Shown here: one piece after another, positions 21,363 to 30,013 of the stretch
Layout: each line of letters starts with the position of its first letter
Numbering within the stretch: position 1 is the first letter of the stretch
Translations under genes and position numbers: made by a program
The notes under the pieces: generated by a model
What the model saw: only the letters and a program-made list of their open reading frames with translations
Told to the model about the DNA's origin: nothing
Databases searched by the model: none
NCBI GenBank assembly: GCA_016937945.1
Contig: JAFGVP010000006.1
Location: 1 to 64,000 of the forward strand
DNA: 64,000 bases
Direction of reading: 5' to 3'
Source of the DNA: Pontiellaceae bacterium
Lineage (GTDB): Bacteria > Verrucomicrobiota > Kiritimatiellia > Kiritimatiellales > Pontiellaceae

Positions 21363-21827
21363 CTAGCTGCGTTTGTACATGGCAAGACGGCTGCCGCCGT
21401 CCGCACCGCTATCGGTGGTGGCGTGCTGCAGCAGTGAGCTGGCCCGTACGGAGCAGTCACCTTCGCAGGCGTGTGCCCAGCCTTCATCAATCATTTCCTG
21501 ATTGATATACTGCACGCCCACGAAGAGATCGCCGGTAATCACAGAGCCATCCTTCTTGCGGTCGATACGGACCTGTACCGTGGTTCCCTTTGTTTTCCAG
21601 GTGAGCGCACGTTTTGCCTCAAGACCGTTCGGCTGATCCAGATCCGGCGCATCAGTGCCGGTCAGATGCATGTGAATAACCTGACCACTGCCAAGCTGTA
21701 CCGTCAGGGTATCGCCGTCCTCAACGGAAACAACCTTGCCGCTGAACAAGGTCATCTGCTGTGCATGTGCCAAGGGACTGCCCAGAAGCGCACAACTCAA
21801 ACCTACTGAAAACAAATTCTTCATCAT
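21363..21827 (-). CDS. Secreted, degenerate staphylococcal nuclease-like protein
   Basis: A 154-residue protein. The ATG at 21827 gives a good signal peptide (MMKNLFSVGLSCALLGSPLAHA) and has SD AAGGAG 9 nt upstream; an in-frame ATG at 21836 is possible. The body begins GKVVSVEDGDTLTVQL, the usual start of an SNase (thermonuclease) OB-fold, and continues with GTDAPDLDQPNGLEAKRAL and INQEMIDEGWAHAC. The catalytic Arg before the DTPE-like motif is replaced (HLTGTDAPD), and the usual YGR segment is DGSVITGDLFVG. Nuclease activity is therefore doubtful. Confidence 0.7.
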   Translation of the reverse strand: MMKNLFSVGLSCALLGSPLAHAQQMTLFSGKVVSVEDGDTLTVQLGSGQVIHMHLTGTDAPDLDQPNGLEAKRALTWKTKGTTVQVRIDRKKDGSVITGDLFVGVQYINQEMIDEGWAHACEGDCSVRASSLLQHATTDSGADGGSRLAMYKRS

Positions 21828-22188
21828 CACGAACATCTCCTTTTCCGGTCGTCTCCCAAACCCTTTTTTATGCCTCGGGTAAAATACCTCAAAAGTTGGC
21901 ACGGCATGTGGGAGGTTGAAAATTAATGCGGAAGTATTGAGCACGTAGAGTGCCAGCTCCGGAGATGGAATCTAAATAGTTGTAACATGTTGCATGACAT
22001 GTATATGCAAAAATGAGAATTTGGTGCGTGATTTCAGAGAGGGTTCTTCTGTTCGCGTGAAATATGAGAATGTTCTTATTATTGAGAGATGCAGGCTCGG
22101 GGTCGGACAAAAAAATACAAAATTATCAACGGTGAGATTTGCTGGTTTTGCCTGAAAAAGTTCTCACAAACGAAAATCCGCCTGTAAG
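21828..22188. other. Intergenic stretch between SNase-like gene and ABC exporter
   Basis: 361 bp of AT-rich sequence with no credible ORF or RNA gene. The only structure seen is a pair of ACATGT boxes (21985-21990 and 21997-22002) around TGCATG, which could be an operator for the divergent-side promoter of the SNase-like gene. The two TGAGAAT copies nearby are probably chance. Confidence 0.4.
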
Positions 22189-23898
22189 TCAGAAGAGGCT
22201 TTTGGTGTAGAGGGTCTGGTAATAGCCGTTCAGCGCAGTGAGTTCGGCGTGGGTTCCGCTTTCAACGACTTTGCCGTTGCGCAGCACATAGATGGTGTCG
22301 GCGTGTTTTACGGTCGAGAGGCGATGGGCGATAATGATGGTGGTGCGGTTTTTGCACAGGCGCTCCATCGCGTCCTGAATCAACTGTTCGGATTCGGTAT
22401 CGAGCGCGGAGGTGGCTTCATCAAAAATCAGGATCGGAGGATTTTTCAGAAAGACGCGGGCGATGGAGATGCGCTGTTTCTGACCGCCGGACAGCTTAAC
22501 CCCGTGCTCGCCGACGTGGGAATCGAAGCCGTCCGGCAATGATTCGATGAAGTCCAGAATATTGGCCTGCCGTGCAGCGGCGACCAGCTCGGCATCGGAA
22601 GCTTCGCGATTGCCGAAGAGAATATTGTCGCGGATCGTGGAGTCGAAGAGGAAGGGAGATTGCTGGACAATGCCGACCTGTTCGCGGAGGAACTGCTGGC
22701 GCAGATCCAGCACGTCGACTCCGTCGATTTTTATGGTGCCATGGTGCGCTTCATAAAACCGGGGGATGAGGGCCGCCAGTGTTGATTTGCCGGCGCCGGA
22801 CTCGCCAACCAGTGCCACGGTCTGGCCGGCGGGTATTGAGAGGGAGACGTTGCGCAAAACTTCGGCGTCGTTGCTTTCGTAGGCAAAGGAGAGGCTTTCG
22901 ATGTCGATGGCGCCGGTCACCTGCTGCGGCTCGACGGGATTCGGTCGATCCCGTATATCCGGCTCGATGTCCATGATTTCCGTAAAGCGTTCAAAGGAGG
23001 CGGCGCCCTGTCCGAACTGTTCGACAAAGTTAACCATGCGGTCGATGGGCTTGGTCATGAAGCGGGCAAACATGAGAAAGACGAGTACATCTGCAATTTC
23101 CACGGCCCCTTTGAAGGCCATGACGGCGCCGGCAATGGCGATGATGATTTCGTGAATGTGGATCAGTCCCATCATGGTGGAGTGAAAGGCAGCCATGGTG
23201 TGATACATGGTTTCCTTGGATTCCCGGAAATCGTGGTTCACTTCGTCAAACTGCGCAACGGCGTGGTTCTCGCCGGCGAAGGATTTGACTTCGCGAATGC
23301 CCTGAATGGCGTTTTCAATATTGGCGTTTATGTCGGCCACGCGCCGGCGCATGGTGCGGACATTGCGCCGGAAGCGCTGCTGGAATCCGATGCCGCAAAG
23401 GACCATGATCGGCAGGGGAATCAGGGCAATCCAGGCCAGCAAGGGATTCATCCAGAACATGCAGGCAAAGGCGCCGGAGATGGTGAAAACGGCCAGAAAG
23501 ATATCTTCGGGTACGTGGTGAGCGACCTCGGAAATGGTGAAGAGATCGTTACTCAGGCGCGACATGATGTGGCCGGTCTTGGTTTTGTCGTAATAACTGA
23601 ATGAAAGCTTCTGCAGGTGGCGGAACAGAACGCCTCGCATGTCGGTTTCAATACGCGTTCCCAACACGTGGCCCCACTTGATGTTATTGAAGGCCGAGAG
23701 CGCCAGTATGGCGACCAGCAGAATCAGCACGGAAACGGTCACGATGATTTCGTGAACTTCTGCGCCATCGAGCTTGAAAAGGTGGCGTGTAGCGACCGGA
23801 ATCAGCACGGCGCACAGGGCCCGGATGAATGCCATTGAAAGATCGAGGGCAAACAGAGCCTTGTGCGGCCGGTAGAATGCGCAGAACCGTCGAATCAT
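22189..23898 (-). CDS. ABC exporter half-transporter (permease-ATPase fusion)
   Basis: A 569-residue type IV ABC protein. The N-terminal ABC transmembrane domain (about 1-305) has six predicted helices and the intracellular-loop segment SRLSNDLFTISEVAHH. The nucleotide-binding domain has Walker A GESGAGKST, signature LSGGQKQR, Walker B ILIFDEATSALD and the switch His in IIIAHRLSTVKHAD. It probably works as a homodimer exporting lipids or other hydrophobic substrates (MsbA/LipA-type exporters are the closest in layout). It overlaps pyk by 4 bp (ATGA), so it is translationally coupled to it. The substrate is not deducible. Confidence 0.92.
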   Translation of the reverse strand: MIRRFCAFYRPHKALFALDLSMAFIRALCAVLIPVATRHLFKLDGAEVHEIIVTVSVLILLVAILALSAFNNIKWGHVLGTRIETDMRGVLFRHLQKLSFSYYDKTKTGHIMSRLSNDLFTISEVAHHVPEDIFLAVFTISGAFACMFWMNPLLAWIALIPLPIMVLCGIGFQQRFRRNVRTMRRRVADINANIENAIQGIREVKSFAGENHAVAQFDEVNHDFRESKETMYHTMAAFHSTMMGLIHIHEIIIAIAGAVMAFKGAVEIADVLVFLMFARFMTKPIDRMVNFVEQFGQGAASFERFTEIMDIEPDIRDRPNPVEPQQVTGAIDIESLSFAYESNDAEVLRNVSLSIPAGQTVALVGESGAGKSTLAALIPRFYEAHHGTIKIDGVDVLDLRQQFLREQVGIVQQSPFLFDSTIRDNILFGNREASDAELVAAARQANILDFIESLPDGFDSHVGEHGVKLSGGQKQRISIARVFLKNPPILIFDEATSALDTESEQLIQDAMERLCKNRTTIIIAHRLSTVKHADTIYVLRNGKVVESGTHAELTALNGYYQTLYTKSLF

Positions 23899-25310
23899 TT
23901 CAGCAGCGTGGCCGGCGTATCGACCTGCAGGAAGTTTGTGTGGGCCGAATAAACCTGACCGCCGCCGATAAAGACGATGGTATCGTCCATGCCGAAGTGC
24001 TCTTCTTCGATCAGTTTTTTCAGCGATGCTTTAACGAGTACATCCGTGCTTTGCGGAATTTCAATCTGTTCCGCGAGTACGCCGTAGCTCAAGGAGAGCT
24101 CGCGGACCGTTCGCATGCTGGCGGATAGGGCAATGATCGGGGTCTTGCCACGGTACGAGGCACAGATCTGGGCGGTGTCGCCGGATTTAGTACTGGTGAT
24201 AATCGCCTTTGCCGGAAGCATGGCGGCCATGGCAACGGCGGCCTTGGCCAGATGGTTGCGGGGCATAAGATCTTCCGACTGCTGCACGACGGGGAGCTGA
24301 TAGCCAAGTGTCGCTTTCTGGGCCTCTACGTTGCGGGCAATATCGGCCATGGTCTGGACAGCTTCAACCGGATATTTTCCGTAAGCGGTTTCGCCGGAGA
24401 GCATCACCGCGTCGGTGCCATCGTAGATGGCGTTGGCCACATCGGATACTTCGGCGCGGGTGGCGCGCGGATTGTCGATCATGGAGTGGAGCATCTGGGT
24501 CGCGGTGATGACCGGCTTCACACGGCGAATACAGGTTTTGATCATCTGCTTCTGGATGATCGGGACCTCTTCGGCCGGGATTTCGATGCCGAGGTCGCCG
24601 CGGGCGATCATCACGGCGTGGGCGACATCAAGGATGGATTCGATATTGTCGACGCCTTCACGGTTTTCAATCTTGGCGATGATTTTGATGGGGCTCTTGC
24701 GCATGTCCAGAATGGACTGAACCGCCATGACATCGTCACGGCTGCGGACGAAGGAGTGGGCGATAAATTCGATATCATCGCGGCGCGTGGCCCAGTCGAT
24801 AAACTCCGCATCCTTTTCGGTGAGCGCCGGCATGTTCATTTTTACGTCGGGCACATTGACGCTCTTGCGGTTTTTGATGGAGCCATCGTTGGTGGCGATA
24901 CAGATCAGGGTGTCTGCCGTTTTGTCCTGGACGTGCAGTTGAATTTCCCCGTCATCAATCAGAATGTTGCTTCCTGCAGGAACCTCATCGATGAAGTCTT
25001 CATAGTTGACCCGGAATCCACCTTCTGGAGTGTGGTCCGCTGCCACGACGACGCAGTCGCCGGTTTTAACAACGATCGGCGTTGCTATATCACGTGTGCG
25101 CACTTCCGGGCCTTTGGTGTCGATCAGGATTCCGATGTGTTCGGAGACGGACCGGATATTGGCAACCATTCGCTCTGCGTCGACGGTGCTGATGTGTGCG
25201 GTGTTAAGACGCACCACGTTCATGCCGTTCACGTAGAGTTCGCGGATAAAATCCGGCTCGCAGCGGTTATCGGCGATCGTACAGATGATTTTTGTTTGCT
25301 TAATTTGCAT
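23895..25310 (-). CDS. pyk: Pyruvate kinase
   Basis: A 471-residue enzyme making pyruvate and ATP from phosphoenolpyruvate and ADP. Visible signatures are IICTIADNRCEPDFIREL at the N-terminus, ILIDTKGPEVRT, IKIIAKIENREGV (with the active-site Lys), MIARGDLGIEIP and TATQMLHSMI. A mobile B domain sits between about 70 and 160. Length is normal. SD AGGAAG is near the ATG, and the stop overlaps the ABC exporter start. Confidence 0.96.
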   Translation of the reverse strand: MQIKQTKIICTIADNRCEPDFIRELYVNGMNVVRLNTAHISTVDAERMVANIRSVSEHIGILIDTKGPEVRTRDIATPIVVKTGDCVVVAADHTPEGGFRVNYEDFIDEVPAGSNILIDDGEIQLHVQDKTADTLICIATNDGSIKNRKSVNVPDVKMNMPALTEKDAEFIDWATRRDDIEFIAHSFVRSRDDVMAVQSILDMRKSPIKIIAKIENREGVDNIESILDVAHAVMIARGDLGIEIPAEEVPIIQKQMIKTCIRRVKPVITATQMLHSMIDNPRATRAEVSDVANAIYDGTDAVMLSGETAYGKYPVEAVQTMADIARNVEAQKATLGYQLPVVQQSEDLMPRNHLAKAAVAMAAMLPAKAIITSTKSGDTAQICASYRGKTPIIALSASMRTVRELSLSYGVLAEQIEIPQSTDVLVKASLKKLIEEEHFGMDDTIVFIGGGQVYSAHTNFLQVDTPATLLK

Positions 25311-25346
25311 ATTTCTTCCTTTTTGGCGGCGATGCTTTTAGCAGAT

Positions 25347-25367
25347 TAAAAACGAGGGGCTAGCCTC
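25347..25367 (-). terminator. Weak terminator after slyX
   Basis: On the - strand, GAGG-CTAGCC-CCTC (25354-25367) is followed by GTTTTTAAT. The stem is only 4-5 bp, so confidence is low; it lies between slyX and pyk. Confidence 0.4.
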
Positions 25368-25379
25368 AATACCGACTAA

Positions 25380-25577
25380 TTACCAGTGAGGCGGTTTTTC
25401 CTGGCCGGCAATTTCATCCGGACCTTCAAGTTCCCGCAGCTTTTCCTCCAGCCTTTCGATGCGCCGGATCAGGCGTGTTATATCCTGTTGCTGTCGAAAA
25501 ACCTCCGCATTGAGTTCCAATATTGTATTGTCCTGCATGGCCGCAAGGCCTTCGAGTTGAATAATGCGTTTTTCCAT
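25380..25577 (-). CDS. slyX: SlyX family protein
   Basis: A 65-residue, mostly coiled-coil protein (heptads from about 3 to 50: IIQLEGLAAMQDNTILELN) ending KPPHW, close to the PPHY-type tail of SlyX. The function of SlyX is unclear. It is divergent from the PAS-PP2C pair. Confidence 0.8.
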   Translation of the reverse strand: MEKRIIQLEGLAAMQDNTILELNAEVFRQQQDITRLIRRIERLEEKLRELEGPDEIAGQEKPPHW

Positions 25578-25687
25578 GTCGGGCAGGATAGCATATCATG
25601 AGTAGATTAGGAGTGGTTAAATCGGCTTTTGCGTTGATGCATCGGCCGGGTTGGAATAACAATAGAGCGGATTTTGGAGAGATATGA

Positions 25688-26905
25688 ATGGCTGATAATC
25701 TGAACGATACCCGGTTTTTGCTGAAAAACCTGATGGAGAACATGCCGGACAACATCTATTTCAAGGATGTGGATTCGCGCTTCATTATGGTGAACAGAGC
25801 ATTCTGTGAGTGGACCGGACTCGATCCCGATACGGTGGTCGGCCATTCTGATTTTGACCTGTTTGCCGAAGCCCACGCCCGGCAGGCCTACGATGACGAG
25901 CAGCGCATCATCAATACCGGGGAGCCGCTGGTTGGTGTGGAGGAGAAGGAAACCTGGCCGGACGGCCGGATCACCTGGGTTTCGACCACTAAGATGCCGC
26001 TCAAGGATGCCGACGGAAACATTATCGGAACCTTCGGTGTTTCCCGCGATATTACCGATCATAAAGAGGCCGAGCTGCGCGCCGCCTATTTTGCCGAACA
26101 GGTTCGTCGCATCAAGGAAAGCATGGAGGAGGACGTCCGCATGGCCGCCGAACTCCAGAAAACCTTTTTTCCGCGTAGTTATCCCTCCTTCCCCTCATCG
26201 GTTTCAGAAGCCGAGAGCTGTGTTGAATTCAACCACTACTACAATGCGAGCGGCATGGTCAGCGGCGACTTCTGCACGGTCCGGCGCCTTTCCGATACGC
26301 AGTCCGGTATTTTCCTCTGCGATGTCATGGGGCACGGTGTCCGGGCGGCGCTTGGAACGGCCCTCATCTGTGCCATTGTCGAAGAGCTGGCTCCGGTTGC
26401 GACCGATCCCGGCGCCTTTCTTGAGCGCATGAATGATCTGTTGCTGCCCATGCTCAGGCAGGAGGACATTCTTCTCTTTGCGTCGGCCTGCTATATGGTA
26501 TTCGATGCGTCAACCGGCCTGCTGCGCATAGCAAATGCGGGGCATCCGTTGCCGCTCCATTTCAAGGCGCAGGAAAATACAGCAGAATGGCTGATGGACG
26601 ATCCGTCGCTACGCGGGTGCGCGCTGGCCATTACGGAGGAATCCACCTACACCACGATTGAAAAACAACTTCAGCCGGGCGATTCGGTGATGATGTACAC
26701 CGACGGGCTATACGAAGTGGAACGCTCGGATGGCGAGGAGTTTGGCGAGGATCGCCTGCTGGAAACGGCGCGTCGTCACACCGGTCTGCCGCTCCAGCAG
26801 CTGTTCCCGACGCTGACCCACGAGGCTTGCCAGTTCGCCGAGGACGGTGAGCTGAATGATGATGTATGCATGATCGGTCTGAAATTCAGGAAGATGATGA
26901 ATTAA
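25688..26905 (+). CDS. PAS domain - PP2C (SpoIIE-type) serine phosphatase
   Basis: A 405-residue cytoplasmic protein. The PAS domain is at about 10-125 (PDNIYFKDVDSRFIMVN to GVSRDITDHKEAE), followed by a short coiled linker and an RsbU/SpoIIE-like phosphatase domain from about 165. Phosphatase motifs are intact: VSGDFC, LCDVMGHGVRAA, NAGHPLPL, YTDGLYE and NDDVCMI. Such enzymes usually dephosphorylate anti-anti-sigma (STAS) proteins, but no STAS or kinase partner lies next to it. SD GGAGAG is present. A paralogue follows directly. Confidence 0.9.
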   Translation: MADNLNDTRFLLKNLMENMPDNIYFKDVDSRFIMVNRAFCEWTGLDPDTVVGHSDFDLFAEAHARQAYDDEQRIINTGEPLVGVEEKETWPDGRITWVSTTKMPLKDADGNIIGTFGVSRDITDHKEAELRAAYFAEQVRRIKESMEEDVRMAAELQKTFFPRSYPSFPSSVSEAESCVEFNHYYNASGMVSGDFCTVRRLSDTQSGIFLCDVMGHGVRAALGTALICAIVEELAPVATDPGAFLERMNDLLLPMLRQEDILLFASACYMVFDASTGLLRIANAGHPLPLHFKAQENTAEWLMDDPSLRGCALAITEESTYTTIEKQLQPGDSVMMYTDGLYEVERSDGEEFGEDRLLETARRHTGLPLQQLFPTLTHEACQFAEDGELNDDVCMIGLKFRKMMN

Positions 26906-26938
26906 GGGGTGCACGAACGGTGCCTGGACTGGAAAGGT

Positions 26939-28162
26939 ATGAAAGAACTGCCGGATGCCGGATACCTGCTGGAGCAACTGCTCCATGGGACAACCGACGT
27001 CATCTATTTTAAGGATCTTCAGTCCCGCTTTGTGCTCTACAATCAGGCCTGTGCGGAGAAGCACGGCTGGAGCACGCTGCAGGATGGCATTGGGAAAAGC
27101 GACTTCGATCTCTTCGAGAAAGAGCATGCCCGAGCCGCATTTAATCAGGAGCAGCAGATTATGTTTTCCGGCACACCCGTGCTTGGGCTGGAAGAGCGGG
27201 AAACCTGGCCCGATGGACGCGTAACATGGTGCTCATCCTCCAAGGTTCCCCTCAAGAATGAGCAGGGAATGATTGTGGGAATCTTCGGGATTACACGCGA
27301 TATTACGTCCAAAAAAGTGGCTGCTCTGAAGACGAAACAGTATATCGAACAGATCAGTGCCATTAAAGAGATCCTGGAGGAAGATGCCCGGATGGCCGGG
27401 CAGCTCCAGCAAAACTTTTATCTCACAAATCCGCCCGTCTTTCCGAGAGGCGCTTCGGTCGATGAGAGCTGCATCGATTTTCATTACCGCTTTAACAAGT
27501 GCAGCCTCGTCAGCGGCGATAACTGCTATATCCAGCCGATCAGTGATACGAAAGTGGCGCTTATGCTCTGCGATGTCGCAGCAATGGGCACGCGGGCCGC
27601 TCTCGGTGCCGCACTCATTCGAGGGATTCTCCAGAATCTCTCCTCCGTGGCGGATGATCCCTCCGCCTATGTTGAGCGACTGAACGAACAGCTCTATCCG
27701 CTGCTGCATAAAGATTCCCTGCTACTCAGGAGCTCGGCCTGCTACATGGTGCTGGATGTGTCAACCGGAGAGCTGCGGACCGCCAATGCGGGGCATCCGA
27801 TTCCGCTGTTGATCCGGGAGGGAGAACCGGCAAGATGGCTGTATGAAAATCTGGTCTTGCGTGGTCCGACGCTGGCAGTGGAACCGAATGCGGGGTTCCA
27901 CACCGTGACAAGCCGGTTGCGCCCCGGCGACTCTGTCATTTTATATACCGACAGTCTCTTTATGGTGGAAAACGGATTGGGTGAGCCGTGGTGCGAAAAA
28001 CGCCTGCTGAGCACGACCCGCAGCCTTGCAGGAAGACCTATGGAAAAAATTCTGCCGGAACTTGAGCGGGAAGCGCTGGAGTTTGCCGGGGAAAAAGCCT
28101 TTTCGGACGACGTGTGCATGATTGGATTTCACCTGCGCGGGTTGATGGAGGTTTCGCCATGA
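26939..28162 (+). CDS. PAS domain - PP2C-like protein with altered catalytic motifs
   Basis: A 407-residue tandem paralogue of the previous gene, colinear throughout. The start at ATG 26939 (SD GGAAAGG) makes its N-terminus line up with the paralogue; a GTG at 26909 is possible. The PAS domain is well kept (VIYFKDLQSRFVLYN to GITRDIT). In the phosphatase domain SGDF is SGDN, DVMGHGVRAA is DVAAMGTRAA and YTDGLYE is YTDSLFM, while the last acidic motif DDVCMI is retained. The Asp residues survive but the glycine-rich metal-site loops do not, so it may have reduced activity or act as a regulatory pseudo-phosphatase. It overlaps the next gene by 4 bp. Confidence 0.85.
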   Translation: MKELPDAGYLLEQLLHGTTDVIYFKDLQSRFVLYNQACAEKHGWSTLQDGIGKSDFDLFEKEHARAAFNQEQQIMFSGTPVLGLEERETWPDGRVTWCSSSKVPLKNEQGMIVGIFGITRDITSKKVAALKTKQYIEQISAIKEILEEDARMAGQLQQNFYLTNPPVFPRGASVDESCIDFHYRFNKCSLVSGDNCYIQPISDTKVALMLCDVAAMGTRAALGAALIRGILQNLSSVADDPSAYVERLNEQLYPLLHKDSLLLRSSACYMVLDVSTGELRTANAGHPIPLLIREGEPARWLYENLVLRGPTLAVEPNAGFHTVTSRLRPGDSVILYTDSLFMVENGLGEPWCEKRLLSTTRSLAGRPMEKILPELEREALEFAGEKAFSDDVCMIGFHLRGLMEVSP

Positions 28163-28809
28163 TGCGGTGGATCATCGTTTTCTGTTTTGTTGCGCTTTCC
28201 GCCTTTGCCGATATTGAGTGGAAAACCCGGGAGGTGGAGCTGAAGGTGCTGCCGACACAGGTGCTGGCTGAGGCGCAATTTGTGTTTACCAATGCCGGAC
28301 CGGATACCGTTTCGATTGATGATGTCCAGATATCCTGCGGCTGCCTGAGCGTTAAGTCGTTCCGGAAGAGTTATGCGCCCGGTGAAACCGGTCGATTGAG
28401 TGTGGTCTATAATCTCCGCAATCGCACGGGCCGGCAGAGCAAAATGGTTCGGGTGGTAACGAGCGATGGCCGTGCCAGCAATCTTTCCGTCACGGCGGAT
28501 ATTCCGGTTCTCTATGATGCAACGCCAAGGCTCCTGATGTGGAAAAAGAGTGATGAGAGCACAGAAAAAGTGATCAAGCTGTCCAATCCGAACAAGGATC
28601 CCATCAAACTCCTTTCGGCTACCTCCTCGCAGGAAAAAGTTTCGGTCCACCTTAAGGAGATACGGGCGGGTTATGAATATGAGGTAATCGTTACCCGGGA
28701 GCCGGGTTCCGAAAAGGCTCGGTCGGTTATTCGAGTGGAAACCGAAAAGCCGACCGGGGTCAAAGAGACCAAATCGATCAAGCTCTACGTCGTGATCGAT
28801 GCCGCCTAA
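28159..28809 (+). CDS. Secreted DUF1573 protein
   Basis: A 216-residue protein. The signal peptide MMRWIIVFCFVALSAFA directs export. Residues 25-120 form an Ig-like DUF1573 domain: EAQFVFTNAGPDTVSIDDVQISCGCLSV followed by YAPGETGRLSVVYN. The Cys pair in SCGC is characteristic. A second beta domain follows. ATG 28159 overlaps the stop of the PP2C-like gene (ATGA), so expression is coupled. Function is unknown; DUF1573 proteins are common periplasmic proteins in Bacteroidetes and PVC bacteria. Confidence 0.85.
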   Translation: MMRWIIVFCFVALSAFADIEWKTREVELKVLPTQVLAEAQFVFTNAGPDTVSIDDVQISCGCLSVKSFRKSYAPGETGRLSVVYNLRNRTGRQSKMVRVVTSDGRASNLSVTADIPVLYDATPRLLMWKKSDESTEKVIKLSNPNKDPIKLLSATSSQEKVSVHLKEIRAGYEYEVIVTREPGSEKARSVIRVETEKPTGVKETKSIKLYVVIDAA

Positions 28810-29549
28810 GCGCCGCGCAGGATAATTTCATCCGCGCATCCGTTCATGCGTTCACGCAGCTGGTGAAGCCGGGCCGACGTAGTTCGCGTGAGTGCGCTGA
28901 ATCCGGCATCCGGCAGGTTTTCACGGGGAATGAATGCCTGAAGAGCATAGCGGCGCGAACCTTGAATGATTTCCCGCACTTCGTCCATCTGTTCATCAGA
29001 ATGAATGGGATCAATGACGGTCGTGCGGAATTCATAGTCCCGTGCCGCCGATTTTATGAGTTCAATAGAGCGTCGGATATTTTCCGTTTTCGAATAGCCG
29101 ACCAGATCTTCGTAGCCGGTAAATCCAGTTTTTACATCCATAGCCACATAGTCCACCAATGAAATACACGCGGCCAGCTGATCTGGATTCGATCCGTTGG
29201 TGTCGAGCTTGACAGAAAATCCGAATCGCTTCCGGAAAAAACAGATCAGGTCCGGCAGGTCCGCGCAACAGGTGGGTTCGCCGCCGGTAATCACCACGCC
29301 GTTCACCCAGTTCTGCTTAAACTTAAGGCCTGCAGCCTCCAGTTTTTCCCAGGAGAGTCCGGCCTGCTTTTTGCCCATCAGCGTTGCGTTATGGCAGAAT
29401 CCGCAACTGAAGTTGCATCCGCTGGTAAAGAATACCGCGGCAAAGCGCCCCGGATAATCCACCATGGAGGGCTTTTCCAGATAGGCATAAATCGACGATG
29501 TTGCCGATGATCGGCCGGCGGTTTCCGGTTGTGGGGACTGCGAAGGCAT
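28806..29549 (-). CDS. nrdG: Anaerobic ribonucleotide reductase activating protein
   Basis: A 247-residue radical SAM enzyme. The cluster-binding motif is CNFSCGFC (C-x3-C-x2-C), with MVDYPG before it and GGEPT after it. It makes the glycyl radical on NrdD using S-adenosylmethionine. It is longer than E. coli NrdG and resembles the PflA-like NrdG type (DYVAMDVKT, YEFRTTVIDP). It is last in the nrdD - thioredoxin-like - nrdG operon, after a large hairpin, and its end overlaps the end of the DUF1573 gene by 4 bp. Confidence 0.94.
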   Translation of the reverse strand: MPSQSPQPETAGRSSATSSIYAYLEKPSMVDYPGRFAAVFFTSGCNFSCGFCHNATLMGKKQAGLSWEKLEAAGLKFKQNWVNGVVITGGEPTCCADLPDLICFFRKRFGFSVKLDTNGSNPDQLAACISLVDYVAMDVKTGFTGYEDLVGYSKTENIRRSIELIKSAARDYEFRTTVIDPIHSDEQMDEVREIIQGSRRYALQAFIPRENLPDAGFSALTRTTSARLHQLRERMNGCADEIILRGA

Positions 29550-29563
29550 GATGTCCGAAAGGT

Positions 29564-29604
29564 GGCCCGCCAGGCGCGGGGGAGGAAGATGCGCCTGGCG
29601 GGCC
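29564..29604. repeat. Perfect 14-bp inverted repeat within the nrd operon
   Basis: GGCCCGCCAGGCGC (29564-29577) and GCGCCTGGCGGGCC (29591-29604) pair perfectly around a 13-nt loop. It fills most of the gap between the thioredoxin-like gene and nrdG. There is no T-tract on either side, so it is more likely a REP-type or mRNA-stability element than a terminator. Confidence 0.8.
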
Positions 29605-29617
29605 GGGTGATAATCGA

Positions 29618-30013
29618 TTATTCAGAAAGTTCAGCAAGGATGGACTGAATCATCTTTGGGGAAATGACGCCCTTGCCGCTGGCTGAATAATCGGTTTGTA
29701 AACCAAGGTAATGATACAGTCTGGATTTCTTGCAGACCGGATCGGCGGCACCCGGCTCTACTACCGGGACCGGAACAAATTCCGCAAGGGTGTCATTCCA
29801 TTCTGTAACAAGCATGGCCGGAATCCGCGAAGGATTGATGCACTCTGCCTCGGCAAAGGCCACCAGCCCTTCAATGGTTTCTACATCGCAGTACATTTTT
29901 TCGAAGGCGCCGTACTCATTCTTTGCCAGCAGCTTGTCGAGGCGCTGGTTCAGGGTGTGGCATTTATCGCAACCCTCTTTTCCAAACACTTTGATCTGAT
30001 ATTTCGCAGCCAT
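29618..30013 (-). CDS. Thioredoxin/glutaredoxin-like protein linked to NrdD
   Basis: A 131-residue protein. The N-terminal half begins YQIKVFGKEGCDKCHTLN, a glutaredoxin-like fold with a CDKC redox pair, and has a cis-Pro in SRIPAMLV. The second half is unusual and carries one more Cys (DPVCKKSRLYHYLGL). Its start codon overlaps the nrdD stop by 1 bp (TAATG), so it is coupled to NrdD and is likely its reductant, since many class III enzymes of this type take electrons from thioredoxin or a NrdH-like protein. That role is inferred from position. Confidence 0.8.
   Translation of the reverse strand: MAAKYQIKVFGKEGCDKCHTLNQRLDKLLAKNEYGAFEKMYCDVETIEGLVAFAEAECINPSRIPAMLVTEWNDTLAEFVPVPVVEPGAADPVCKKSRLYHYLGLQTDYSASGKGVISPKMIQSILAELSE

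Noticed and set aside
26909-26938. GTG start for the second PAS-PP2C protein
   Set aside because: The extra ten residues have no counterpart in the paralogue, and ATG 26939 has a better SD.
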